From Gammaproteobacteria bacterium (GTDB lineage: Bacteria; Pseudomonadota; Gammaproteobacteria; Steroidobacterales; Woeseiaceae), in assembly GCA_022600955.1 (NCBI GenBank), contig JAHZJK010000018.1, forward strand, positions 1 to 63,197: 63,197 nucleotides of DNA. The letters run 5' to 3'. The notes beneath the pieces are model-generated. The model was not told the origin of the DNA. It saw only the letters and a list, made by a program, of their open reading frames with translations, and made no database searches. Below, piece after piece: positions 9,190-17,693 of the stretch. A program made the position numbers and the translations under genes. Position 1 is the first letter of the stretch, and every line of letters starts with the position of its first letter.

Positions 9190-10578
9190 ATGACTGACAA
9201 AGCATACCGCATCGAGAAAGACAGCATGGGTGAACTTGAGGTTCCCAAGGATGCACTCTGGGGCGCGCAGACGCAGCGCGCAGTCGATAATTTCCCAATT
9301 TCCGGCCTGACGATGCCGCGCCAGTTTATCGCGGCGCTCGGGCTCGTGAAGTGGGCCGCTGCGGGTGCCAATTCCGAGCTAGGCCTGTTGAAGAGCGACG
9401 TCGCTGTGGCTATTCAAAAAGCCGCGCTGTCGGTGTCAGAGGGTGGCTACGACGAACACTTCCCTATCGACGTATTCCAGACGGGTTCCGGGACCAGCTC
9501 CAACATGAACGCCAACGAGGTGATTTCACGCCTCGCGACCGACTCTATGGGGGCTGCCGTACACCCCAATGACCACGTCAATATGAGCCAGAGTAGCAAT
9601 GACGTCATACCGACCTGCGTACACGTTAGCGCGTCAATGGCGATACAGAGCCAGTTGCTGCCGGCTTTGGCCCATTTATCCGCGGTCCTGGAAGCCAAAG
9701 CTGAGGAAACTCGGGATGTCGTCAAGACAGGTCGCACGCATCTTATGGATGCCATGCCCGTCACGCTGGGCCAGGAACTTGACGGCTGGCGCTCGCAAGT
9801 CGATCACGCGACGGAACGACTTGGCGACACGATGAAACGACTCAATGCGCTGGCGCAAGGCGGCACCGCTGTTGGCACTGGTATCAATGCGCACTCCCGT
9901 TTTGGTGACAAGGTGGCGGTTCTGTTAGGTGAGCACACTGGCATAGCGTTCACGTCGGCCGAGTCAAAATTCGAAGGGCTGAGCAGTCAGGACGCCGCAG
10001 TCGAAACCTCGGGTCAGTTGCGAGTACTTGCCGTGAGTCTGACGAAAATCGCCAATGATCTGCGATGGATGAACTCGGGTCCGCTGGCCGGTATTGGTGA
10101 AATAGAACTGCCGGCTCTGCAGCCGGGTTCGAGCATCATGCCGGGTAAAGTGAACCCCGTGATTCCAGAGGCAGTCGCGATGGTTTGTGCACAAGTTGTG
10201 GGCAACGACGCAGCGATCGCAATGGGCGGGCAATCGGGTAACTTCCAGCTCAACGTCATGTTGCCGGTGGTTGCATACAATCTCTTGCAGAGCATTGAGT
10301 TACTGGCCAATGCCTGTGTGTGCCTTGCTGACAAGGCGATCGCAGGATTCACAGTGAATACAGACAATATCAACAGGGCGTTGCATCGCAACCCGATCCT
10401 TGTCACGGCACTGAATCCTGTCATCGGTTATGAACTCGGCGCCGCGGTAGCAAAGACGGCCTACAAGGAGGGACGTCCAGTTAAGGACGTTGCCCGCGAT
10501 ATGACGGAATTGACCGACGAAGAGCTTGACCGTTTGCTGGATCCGGCAGAACTGACAGAAGGCGGCATCAAGCATTAG
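9190..10578 (+). CDS. fumC: Fumarate hydratase class II
   Basis: Oxygen-stable, iron-free homotetrameric fumarase of 462 residues, converting fumarate to L-malate. The substrate-site elements TGSGTSSNMNANEV, SQSSNDVIPT, GRTHLMDAMPVTLGQE and the lyase signature GSSIMPGKVNPV are all present. The start MTDKAYRIEKDSMGELEVP is typical. It is followed 9 bases later by a CoA pyrophosphatase and then mazG on the same strand, forming a probable fumC-nudL-mazG transcription unit. It is one of three TCA enzymes in this region. Confidence 0.98.
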   Translation: MTDKAYRIEKDSMGELEVPKDALWGAQTQRAVDNFPISGLTMPRQFIAALGLVKWAAAGANSELGLLKSDVAVAIQKAALSVSEGGYDEHFPIDVFQTGSGTSSNMNANEVISRLATDSMGAAVHPNDHVNMSQSSNDVIPTCVHVSASMAIQSQLLPALAHLSAVLEAKAEETRDVVKTGRTHLMDAMPVTLGQELDGWRSQVDHATERLGDTMKRLNALAQGGTAVGTGINAHSRFGDKVAVLLGEHTGIAFTSAESKFEGLSSQDAAVETSGQLRVLAVSLTKIANDLRWMNSGPLAGIGEIELPALQPGSSIMPGKVNPVIPEAVAMVCAQVVGNDAAIAMGGQSGNFQLNVMLPVVAYNLLQSIELLANACVCLADKAIAGFTVNTDNINRALHRNPILVTALNPVIGYELGAAVAKTAYKEGRPVKDVARDMTELTDEELDRLLDPAELTEGGIKH

Positions 10579-10587
10579 CCTGCACTG

Positions 10588-11211
10588 ATGTTAACCGTAC
10601 AGGAGCTAACCAGGCGTCTCTCCGGCACTGCCTTGCCGGACAGCCCTACAGATATTGTCATGCCGCCCGGCAGTTCTGGCTGGCCGGCGGGCATGCGCGA
10701 TCAACTGAGTGGCCAGCTTACGCCAGCCGGTGTACTGATACCGATCGTTGAGCGAGGCTCGGATCTGACAGTGATACTGACGCAGCGGTCAGCCGCACTG
10801 AAACACCATGCGGGCCAGGTGAGTTTCCCGGGCGGGCGCATGGAATCTCATGATGCTGACGTAGCAGCGACGGCATTACGAGAGACACATGAAGAGATTG
10901 GAATCGCGCCGGGTCATGTGTCGATTGTCGGCTATGTGCAGACGATGCCGACCATCACAGGCTACGCAGTGACTCCGATTGTAGGGGTGGTGTCCCCGGC
11001 GGCCGAGCTGCAGATAGACCGTTCGGAAGTCGAATACACCTTCGAGGTGCCCTTGCCATTCCTGCTCGACACGGCCAATGAATTGCCTGTGGAGCGGGAG
11101 GTAAGTGGCCAGAAAATGCGTATGACGGAGTTTCACTGGGGCGGAGAACGGATCTGGGGTGCCACCGCATTTATGATTTTGGAGCTAGGAAAAATACTTA
11201 AAAAACAATAA
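10588..11211 (+). CDS. nudL: Nudix CoA pyrophosphatase (NudL/YeaB-like)
   Basis: A 207-residue Nudix hydrolase predicted to cleave coenzyme A or acyl-CoA to phosphopantetheine plus 3',5'-ADP. The Nudix box occurs around residues 88-112 (GGRMESHDADV, then ALRETHEEIG) with the Asp-for-Glu spacing typical of CoA pyrophosphatases. The preceding LTQRSAALKHHAGQVSFPGG matches the CoAse-specific UPF0035 motif. It starts 9 bases after fumC, and mazG follows after 3 bases, so it pairs with another house-cleaning pyrophosphatase. Confidence 0.92.
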   Translation: MLTVQELTRRLSGTALPDSPTDIVMPPGSSGWPAGMRDQLSGQLTPAGVLIPIVERGSDLTVILTQRSAALKHHAGQVSFPGGRMESHDADVAATALRETHEEIGIAPGHVSIVGYVQTMPTITGYAVTPIVGVVSPAAELQIDRSEVEYTFEVPLPFLLDTANELPVEREVSGQKMRMTEFHWGGERIWGATAFMILELGKILKKQ

Positions 11212-11214
11212 GAA

Positions 11215-11994
11215 ATGAGAGAAATAGAGAAATTACTTGATGTCATGCGAAAATTGCGCGACAAGGAGACTGGCTGCGAGTGGGATGTACAGCAGGATTT
11301 CTCTTCGATTGCGCCTTATACGGTTGAGGAGGCCTATGAGGTCGCTGACGCGATACAGCGCAATAATATGGATGATCTCAGAGATGAGCTCGGGGATTTG
11401 CTCTTGCAAGTTGTTTTTCACGCCCAAATGGCCGCTGAAGGCGATATTTTCGATTTTGACGATGTTGCTCGAGGCATCGCTGAGAAAATGATTCGCAGGC
11501 ACCCGCATGTTTTTGGCAGTAATGATCAGATTGCGGCAGGTAAAAAAGCTGGCAGTTGGGAACAGATAAAGGAAGTTGAGCGCAGCGGTAGCGGCGATCC
11601 GAGCGCGCTGGCGGGCGTAACCAAGGCACTGCCGGCATTGAAACGTGCGCAAAAACTGGGCCAGCGCGCCAGTCGGGTTGGCTTCGACTGGACCGATCGA
11701 CGCGGTGTCAGGGCGAAGATACACGAGGAGCTGGAAGAGCTGGAGGAGGCTGTCGGGCTGCGCGAAAAACCCTCGATAGACGAAGAGTTCGGGGATCTGT
11801 TATTTGCCGTGGTCAATCTGGCAAGGCATCTGGATGTGGATCCCGAGAAAGCGTTGACGAACGCCAATTACAAGTTCGAGCGCCGTTTTCGTGCCATGGA
11901 ATGCGATATTGAGTCCTCGGGCAGGCAAGTGAAGGACTTCAACGTGGAAATGCTCGACCAATTCTGGCGCAAGGCCAAGAAACGCGTGGGCTAG
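11215..11994 (+). CDS. mazG: Nucleoside triphosphate pyrophosphohydrolase MazG
   Basis: All-alpha NTP pyrophosphohydrolase of 259 residues with two tandem MazG domains. The first has CEWDVQQDFSSIAPYTVEEAYEV and DELGDLLLQVVFHAQMA; the second has EELEELEEAV and EEFGDLLFAVVNLARHL. The metal-binding acidic residues are therefore present in both halves. It hydrolyses (d)NTPs and helps to control ppGpp in E. coli, where it is next to mazEF; no toxin-antitoxin pair is visible here. The 5' end is AT-rich and has a second ATG nearby (11242), so the start is slightly uncertain. Confidence 0.97.
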   Translation: MREIEKLLDVMRKLRDKETGCEWDVQQDFSSIAPYTVEEAYEVADAIQRNNMDDLRDELGDLLLQVVFHAQMAAEGDIFDFDDVARGIAEKMIRRHPHVFGSNDQIAAGKKAGSWEQIKEVERSGSGDPSALAGVTKALPALKRAQKLGQRASRVGFDWTDRRGVRAKIHEELEELEEAVGLREKPSIDEEFGDLLFAVVNLARHLDVDPEKALTNANYKFERRFRAMECDIESSGRQVKDFNVEMLDQFWRKAKKRVG

Positions 11995-12078
11995 CCATTC
12001 AGGCAGGGTTCATTGCCGAGGCGCTAATCTTGTCCCCAGGCTGGCAACAGGCCAGTGATTCTTCACAAGGACAGGACC

Positions 12079-12645
12079 ATGAATAGCAAACTGAAACTCA
12101 CCGCTCTGGCAACCACAGCACTGCTGTTGGGCAGCAATGCCTGGGCTGATCATGACTACCGCACGGCGCGCAATGATCGTGCGATGTTTGATTATGCCAG
12201 GGTAGTTTCCAGCCAGCCGATTGTTGACTACGTTACTGTCAAAACCCCGGTACGGGAGTGTTGGCAGGATGTTGAGTATTACCGCGTCGACCGTCGCGCC
12301 GAAGGTACCGGACCCGGCACTATTCTGGGTGCTGTTATTGGCGGCGTAATTGGCCATCAGGTTGGCAGTGGGCGTGGCAATGATGCCGCTACTGTCGCGG
12401 GTAGCTTGATTGGTGCCGCGATTGGCAACGACGCGGCTCGCAAGCGCAATGGCAGTGAATATGGCGTAGAGCGCCACTCTCGTCCGGTCGAGCGTTGCAA
12501 AACGACCTACCGAAATCATCAGGAAGAGCGCATCAATGGCTATCGCGTGACATACCGCTACAACGGTCAAAAATATGTGACCGAGATGCCTTATGACCCG
12601 GGTCAGAAGATTCGCGTTCGCGTCGATGTCAGGCCTGCCGGGTAA
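12079..12645 (+). CDS. Glycine-zipper 2TM domain envelope protein
   Basis: Exported protein of 188 residues. Met at 12079 is preceded by an AAGGACAGG ribosome-binding site and opens a signal peptide (LTALATTALLLGSNAWA, cleavage after about residue 23). A central glycine-rich zipper (GTILGAVIGGVIGHQVGSG, then GSLIGAAIG) is the Rick_17kDa/2TM pattern of outer-membrane-associated proteins. Five Cys or basic residues in the C-terminal half (RCKTTYRNHQEERINGYRVTY) are shared by this family. It stands ahead of a PepSY protein and a PhoPQ-like pair; such proteins are often envelope-stress or porin-associated. Confidence 0.9.
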   Translation: MNSKLKLTALATTALLLGSNAWADHDYRTARNDRAMFDYARVVSSQPIVDYVTVKTPVRECWQDVEYYRVDRRAEGTGPGTILGAVIGGVIGHQVGSGRGNDAATVAGSLIGAAIGNDAARKRNGSEYGVERHSRPVERCKTTYRNHQEERINGYRVTYRYNGQKYVTEMPYDPGQKIRVRVDVRPAG

Positions 12646-12706
12646 ACCGGGGTTTGATGTGACGCGCTTCGTTGCAATCACTGCGGTCAGGGACCACACT
12701 TGGCTC

Positions 12707-13015
12707 ATGCGTTCGGTACTGACATTGTTGTTACTCGCCGTCCTGGCAGTATTGCCGGGACGAGCGAATGCATTTGATCTCGAGGAAAATATGAAGCTCG
12801 CGCATGCGCAGTATCAGGGTGAGGCCGTGCTGCAGGCAACGCAAGGAAACGGCATGTCGTTGTCGCAGGCAACGGAGTCGGTTCGCCGCAGAACCGGCGG
12901 ACGCGTGGTTGGCGCGGAGACCAAGATAGAAGGTGGTCGAGAGGTGCACTACATCAAGGTTCTGAAAGACGGCAAGGTCAAGACTCACAAGGTCAATGGC
13001 CGCTCGCGCCGCTAG
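12707..13015 (+). CDS. Small secreted PepSY-like protein
   Basis: A 102-residue protein. I chose Met at 12707 because it starts a clear signal peptide (LTLLLLAVLAVLPGRANA); the open frame upstream overlaps the previous gene. The mature part matches the PepSY-type strand pattern: MSLSQATESVRRRTGGRVVGAETKIEGGR followed by HYIKVLKDGKVKTHKV. It lies 20 bases before the response regulator, which is the usual place of PepSY proteins in PhoP/QseB-like operons, and may modulate sensing in the periplasm (inference). Confidence 0.85.
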   Translation: MRSVLTLLLLAVLAVLPGRANAFDLEENMKLAHAQYQGEAVLQATQGNGMSLSQATESVRRRTGGRVVGAETKIEGGREVHYIKVLKDGKVKTHKVNGRSRR

Positions 13016-13035
13016 CCCTGTTCGGGGACACGATA

Positions 13036-13722
13036 ATGCGATTACTGGTAATTGAAGATGATGCAACGTTGCGCGATTCACTCGTGCAGCGACTCACTGC
13101 AGCCGGGTTTGCGGTAGAACAGGCTGCGGACGGAAAAGAAGGGCTGTACCTGGCGCAGGAATTTCCGATTGATCTCGCGATCATTGATCTCGGCCTGCCC
13201 GAGATGTCAGGCCTCGATATTATTCAAACAGTTCGTGCTGACGGCAAGACCTACCCGATCCTGATACTGACGGCCCGTGATCGCTGGGAAGACAAAGTGG
13301 ATGGTCTGAGCGCTGGTGCCGATGACTACGTCGTCAAACCATTCCGGTTCGAAGAGGTTGAAGCACGTGTAAGTGCATTGTTGCGTCGTAGTGGTGGCTG
13401 GGCGTCATCGCAACTCGATGCCGGTCCGGTGTCACTGGATCTGTCCCGACAAGAGCTCAGTGTTAACGGCCAGTCAATCGAGCTGACGAGTTTTGAATAC
13501 AAGATTATCGAATACCTCATGGTACGTGCGGGCCAGGTAATTTCGAAAACGGAACTTACCGACCGACTCTACGATCAGGATTTCGAGCGCGACAGCAATG
13601 TCATCGAAGTTTTTATCGGTCGCCTGCGCAAAAAGATGGACCCGGACAATTCACTCAAGCCCATCGAGACGCTACGTGGTCGCGGATATCGCTTCGCGCT
13701 GGAGCGGAATCAGTCGGACTGA
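13036..13722 (+). CDS. phoP: OmpR/PhoP-family response regulator
   Basis: A 228-residue two-component regulator. The receiver domain (1-115) has the acidic pair Asp8/Asp9, phospho-acceptor Asp51 (AIIDLGLPEMSG) and the Lys of VVKPF. The C-terminal winged helix (about 128-225) has LTSFEYKIIEYLM, DSNVIEVFIGRLRKK and RGRGYRF. The partner kinase follows after 3 bases. The position near purB, nudJ and mnmA mirrors phoPQ in enterobacteria, and the sequence is PhoP-like, but the signal and regulon in this host are unknown. Confidence 0.93.
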   Translation: MRLLVIEDDATLRDSLVQRLTAAGFAVEQAADGKEGLYLAQEFPIDLAIIDLGLPEMSGLDIIQTVRADGKTYPILILTARDRWEDKVDGLSAGADDYVVKPFRFEEVEARVSALLRRSGGWASSQLDAGPVSLDLSRQELSVNGQSIELTSFEYKIIEYLMVRAGQVISKTELTDRLYDQDFERDSNVIEVFIGRLRKKMDPDNSLKPIETLRGRGYRFALERNQSD

Positions 13723-13725
13723 TTA

Positions 13726-15105
13726 GTGTACTCGCTTAGCAGCCGACTTCTGATCTCCGTCAGCGTGCTGCTATTGTTGTTCTTTGGGGCGACGATTGCG
13801 GTCCTCGACACCGCTTTCACCGAAGCGGGTGAGCAGGCTCGTCGAGATATTCTGGATGGCCAGCTTGTTGCTTTGCTCGCGGCCGCAGAGCAAAACGATA
13901 ACGGCGACCTCGAACTACCGGACAGCCGCCTCAGGGAGCCGCGTTTTGGCCAGATTGGTTCCGGCCTCTACGGTGAGATTATCGATGCAGCAGGAACGGT
14001 CATATGGCGTTCGCGATCAGGGCTCGGCCTGGAGCTTCCAACTGGTGTTATTCCGGACCTGGGCAATCACCTGTTCGCGCGTGAGCAGCTTGAGGACACG
14101 ACACCACTGCTGACTCTTAGCCTTGCCGTCGAATGGGAGTTTGACAACGGCGACGCGCGACCGTTTGTTTTCAAAGTTGCAGAAAGCCTGGATTCATTCG
14201 AGGCACAAGTCGCTGGTTTTCGCGGTCAGCTGTTCGGCTGGTTCGCGGCTGTTGCTGTAACAATGCTGTTGGCGTTTTCCCTGTTGATGCGTGGCTTGAT
14301 GAAGCCGCTGCGCAAGATAGAAACGGAGATTGGCGAAATCGAAGAGGGTCACCGGTCGTCGTTGTCGAACCACTTTCCCACGGAACTCACAGGCGTTGCG
14401 CGAAACATGAACCTGTTGATCGATAGTGAGCGCGCACGCTCCGATCGGTATCGTTACACGCTGGACAATCTTGCTCATAGTTTGAAAACGCCGCTCGCGG
14501 GCATGCGTGCGTTGCTGAGCGATAGCAACAACGAGGTGTTCGGCGACAGGTTCAACGAGCAGATCGATCGGATGGATGAGATTGTGCGTTACCAATTACG
14601 AAAACCGGCTGCCTCAGCTGCGGACAACCTGGTCCTGCAACCTGTGCCTGTCGAAAAAGAAGTGTCACGCCTGATCGAAGGGCTGCGTAAGGTGTATCAC
14701 GACAAAGCGCCAAGAATTGAAGTCAGTATCGAGGGCGGCATGCAGTTTCGCGGTGATACCGGTGATTTTCTGGAGTTGGCCGGCAATCTTCTGGACAACG
14801 CCTGCAAATGGTGTGAGCAAAACGTACGCATAAGCGTCGTACCGTCTGTGTCACAGCAGTCGATTGCGAGTGGCATGGTACTAACTGTGTCGGATGATGG
14901 CCCCGGCATTCCCGACGACGCTGCAAACGCATTGTTGCAACGCGGCATGCGATTAGATGAGTCCACTCCGGGTCACGGTATTGGGCTCGCTATCGTCAAA
15001 GACATAGCCCAGTCCTACGGTGGGACACTCACTATACAAAAGGCAAAACTCGGCGGTGCCGAGATTACTGTCTCGATACCGCCGATTGCGTCACCTAAGT
15101 TGTAA
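13726..15105 (+). CDS. PhoQ-like sensor histidine kinase
   Basis: Inner-membrane histidine kinase of 459 residues, starting at GTG 13726, three bases after the regulator. Two membrane helices (about 8-28 and 170-190) enclose a periplasmic sensor of about 140 residues. A HAMP-like linker follows, then the H-box with His251 (LDNLAHSLKTPL), an N-box (NLLDNACKW), and the G-boxes DDGPGIP and GHGIGLAIVKDIA. The Ser in HSLKTPL in place of Glu is typical of the PhoQ branch. The sensor lacks the strongly acidic patch that would identify Mg2+-sensing PhoQ, so the stimulus is open. Confidence 0.92.
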   Translation: MYSLSSRLLISVSVLLLLFFGATIAVLDTAFTEAGEQARRDILDGQLVALLAAAEQNDNGDLELPDSRLREPRFGQIGSGLYGEIIDAAGTVIWRSRSGLGLELPTGVIPDLGNHLFAREQLEDTTPLLTLSLAVEWEFDNGDARPFVFKVAESLDSFEAQVAGFRGQLFGWFAAVAVTMLLAFSLLMRGLMKPLRKIETEIGEIEEGHRSSLSNHFPTELTGVARNMNLLIDSERARSDRYRYTLDNLAHSLKTPLAGMRALLSDSNNEVFGDRFNEQIDRMDEIVRYQLRKPAASAADNLVLQPVPVEKEVSRLIEGLRKVYHDKAPRIEVSIEGGMQFRGDTGDFLELAGNLLDNACKWCEQNVRISVVPSVSQQSIASGMVLTVSDDGPGIPDDAANALLQRGMRLDESTPGHGIGLAIVKDIAQSYGGTLTIQKAKLGGAEITVSIPPIASPKL

Positions 15106-15107
15106 CG

Positions 15108-15317
15108 CTATTTCTTCTTAAGAAACATGAATGCGCCAGCGGCAAGACTTATGGCACCGCCAATGTAGCGATACATCACGGCATCGCTGGATGAACCCTG
15201 CACCGCCTTGACGACCTCATTGGCGGCGGAGCCCGATAACTGGTATCCCCAGAAAATCAGCCCAAGCCCCAGCACGACGAGTACGATTGACAGTATTTTT
15301 GATTGTTGTGCGTCCAT
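15108..15317 (-). CDS. DUF3185 family small membrane protein
   Basis: A 69-residue protein with two membrane helices (about 9-27 and 48-65), a short loop with SGSAANEVVKAVQGSSSDAV between them, and a basic end FLKKK. Length and pattern fit DUF3185, whose function is unknown. It is convergent with the sensor kinase, only 2 bases from its stop, and divergent from the asparaginase-like gene. Confidence 0.88.
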   Translation of the reverse strand: MDAQQSKILSIVLVVLGLGLIFWGYQLSGSAANEVVKAVQGSSSDAVMYRYIGGAISLAAGAFMFLKKK

Positions 15318-15394
15318 TCTACTTCCCCTTATGAATAGATTAACGTACGTTGATTCCCGCCTAATGACGCGCGCAACCAGGGAAAAGTCACAAT

Positions 15395-15877
15395 ATGCAC
15401 ATTCGATTCATCACAACCGGTGGCACGATCGACAAAATCTACTTCGATGCGCTGAGCCAGTTCGAGGTAGGCGAGTCCGTCGTTCAGCATGTTTTAACCG
15501 ACGGCCTGGTCGATTTTGAATACGATGTTGTGTCGATGTTTCAGAAAGACAGTCTCGAGATAGATGATGACGACAGGCAGGCATTGCGCGAGTTTATCGA
15601 GTCGGATGACGCGAATCTTTATGTAATCACCCACGGAACCGATACGATGCCGGCAACGGCAAAGGTCCTGGACAGTCTGGAAGGGCGGACCATCGTGCTC
15701 ACCGGCGCACTGACGCCGGCGCGTTTTCGCACGACAGATGCAGTGTTCAATGTGGGTATGGCGGTCGCTACCGTGCAGGTGGCGAAGCCGGGTGTCTACA
15801 TAGTGATGAGCGGGCAGGTTTTCGAGGCCGGCGCGGTCCGCAAGAACCGCGCCGAGAATCGATTCGAAAAGACCTGA
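15395..15877 (+). CDS. Single-domain asparaginase-like protein
   Basis: A 160-residue protein comprising only the N-terminal domain of L-asparaginase. The first active-site motif FITTGGTIDK and the second THGTDTM are both present, then LTGALTPARF. Full asparaginases have about 330 residues and a second domain that completes the active site by dimer contacts; this family of about 160 residues is common in gammaproteobacteria and has no proven activity that I know of. The frame is intact, so it is not a recent truncation. Its stop codon directly abuts the stop of the convergent aldehyde dehydrogenase. Confidence 0.85.
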   Translation: MHIRFITTGGTIDKIYFDALSQFEVGESVVQHVLTDGLVDFEYDVVSMFQKDSLEIDDDDRQALREFIESDDANLYVITHGTDTMPATAKVLDSLEGRTIVLTGALTPARFRTTDAVFNVGMAVATVQVAKPGVYIVMSGQVFEAGAVRKNRAENRFEKT

Positions 15878-17395
15878 TCAAAGGTCGAAATTGATGCCCT
15901 GTGCGAGCGGCAGATCCTTGCCCCAGTTGATGGTATTGGTTTGACGACGCATATAGGCTTTCCACGCGTCACTGCCTGCTTCCCGACCACCGCCGGTTTC
16001 TTTTTCACCACCAAACGCACCGCCGATCTCTGCACCAGAGGTGCCGATATTGACGTTCGCGATGCCGCAGTCAGAGCCTCCATTGGAGAGGAAGTATTCA
16101 GCATTCTGCAGATTGTCGGTGAATATCGCGGATGACAATCCCTGAACAACGCCATTTTGCATGGCGATAGCATCATCAAGGGTATCGAAAGGAATCAGGT
16201 ACAAGATCGGGCCGAATGTTTCGGTCTGCACGATATCCCAGTCATTCCGGGCAACGGCGATTGCGGGTGTTATGAAATTGCCGGGTCCGTCAATGCGTTC
16301 ACCACCGCACAGAACTTCGCCGCCAGCCTCTGCAACAGCCACACAGGCTGCCTCAACCCGTGCAATCGATGCTTCGTCAATCAACGGCCCCATCAGGGTA
16401 TCCGCATCAAGCGGGTTGCCAATTCGAATCTGGCCATAGGCTTTCACGAGAGCGGTCTTGAGCTCTTCAAAGCGCGAGCGATGAGCGATGATGCGTCGGG
16501 TCGAGGTGCAACGCTGACCCGCGGTACCGACAGATCCGAAAACGATTGCGGGTACGACCAGTTCCATGTTGGCATGCTCATCGACGATTATGGCGTTGTT
16601 GCCGCCGAGCTCGAGCAGGCATTTGCCCATCCGACCCGAGACGCGCTCGCCAACCTGGCGGCCGACACCACATGAACCTGTAAACGAAACCATGTTGATG
16701 CGCGGATCGTCGACAAATTGCTGCGCAAGTTCATTGCTGCCATCGTTAATAAGGAAGAATACCGGCGGCATGTCCAGCTCGGCCAATGCTTCGCTAATGA
16801 TCTTCTGTACGGCAACACCGCATAACGGGGTCTTTGGCGACGGCTTCCAGATGTTTACATTGCCGCAAATCGAAGCAATGCAGGAATTCCATGCATACAC
16901 AGCAACAGGAAAGTTGAACGCCGATATCGTTCCAACCACACCCAGCGGGTGCCATTGTTCGTACATGCGGTGCTGCGGGCGCTCGGAATGCATTGTGCGC
17001 CCATACATCATGCGCGACTGGCCGACCGCGAAATCGGCAATATCGATCATCTCCTGAACTTCGCCATCACCTTCGGCTTTGATCTTGCCCATTTCGAGTG
17101 ACACCAGGCTGCCCAGTGCGTCTTTGTACTTTCTCAGCGCATTTGCAATGTTGCGAATGGCTTCTCCGCGAACGGGTGCAGGAACAGCGCGCCAGGCGAT
17201 ATAAGACTCCTGCGCCTGAGCGACGATTTTTTCGTACTCAGCAGGCGTTGTGGAGCGAACGCTGCCGATCAGTTCATTGGTGGCCGGATTAATGGATTCG
17301 ATTAGCGCACCGGCTTCATCGGCTGTCGACTGACTGCCAAACCAGGTGCCATCGTTGATGGCGTCGAGGCCCAACTGCTCGAGTATGTCTTTCAT
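15878..17395 (-). CDS. NAD-dependent aldehyde dehydrogenase, ALDH7 type (alpha-aminoadipic semialdehyde dehydrogenase-like)
   Basis: A 505-residue aldehyde dehydrogenase. Visible are the [11 protein letters not shown] cofactor segment, the general base in [11 protein letters not shown], and the nucleophilic Cys in [12 protein letters not shown]. The C-terminus [32 protein letters not shown] is highly typical of ALDH7/AmaB enzymes that oxidise aminoadipate semialdehyde in lysine breakdown. I chose Met at 17395; upstream codons in the open frame pass through a hairpin and have no family similarity. It is a single gene, with no other lysine catabolism genes in the window, so the exact substrate is uncertain. 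Confidence 0.93.
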   Translation of the reverse strand: MKDILEQLGLDAINDGTWFGSQSTADEAGALIESINPATNELIGSVRSTTPAEYEKIVAQAQESYIAWRAVPAPVRGEAIRNIANALRKYKDALGSLVSLEMGKIKAEGDGEVQEMIDIADFAVGQSRMMYGRTMHSERPQHRMYEQWHPLGVVGTISAFNFPVAVYAWNSCIASICGNVNIWKPSPKTPLCGVAVQKIISEALAELDMPPVFFLINDGSNELAQQFVDDPRINMVSFTGSCGVGRQVGERVSGRMGKCLLELGGNNAIIVDEHANMELVVPAIVFGSVGTAGQRCTSTRRIIAHRSRFEELKTALVKAYGQIRIGNPLDADTLMGPLIDEASIARVEAACVAVAEAGGEVLCGGERIDGPGNFITPAIAVARNDWDIVQTETFGPILYLIPFDTLDDAIAMQNGVVQGLSSAIFTDNLQNAEYFLSNGGSDCGIANVNIGTSGAEIGGAFGGEKETGGGREAGSDAWKAYMRRQTNTINWGKDLPLAQGINFDL

Positions 17396-17409
17396 GCAGG
17401 AATGTCCCA

Positions 17410-17441
17410 AAACAAATAAGAAACCGCCTGTGCAGAGGCGG
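17410..17441 (-). terminator. Terminator-like hairpin in the leader of the aldehyde dehydrogenase gene
   Basis: Read on the minus strand, a 6-bp GC-only stem (CCGCCT at 17436-17441 complement with its partner at 17424-17429, loop of 6) is followed by a T-rich run TTTCTTATTTGTTTT. It lies about 30 bases upstream of the ALDH start and in the sense direction of that gene, with no minus-strand gene upstream to terminate. It may be a transcription attenuator or only a leader hairpin. Confidence 0.45.
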
Positions 17442-17693
17442 GAATGTGGCGCGCATTGTGCCAAGCCCTGCGCAGGCTTTCCATACCCTGTTGGCTGACA
17501 GGGGCAAACAAAAAAGCTGCGAAAACAACGGCTTCAGATGCATGCTTACCGCGTCCCTGAAGTCGCTTAAGGAAGTGTCGCTAAATCTTTGATTACATGA
17601 GAAACTTTTGAGCATACTCATTGCCCGTGGCATAGTCCGCGTTCGACGTCCGGGCAAACCCCGACATTATTGACCAGAGCAGAAGTAAACGAC

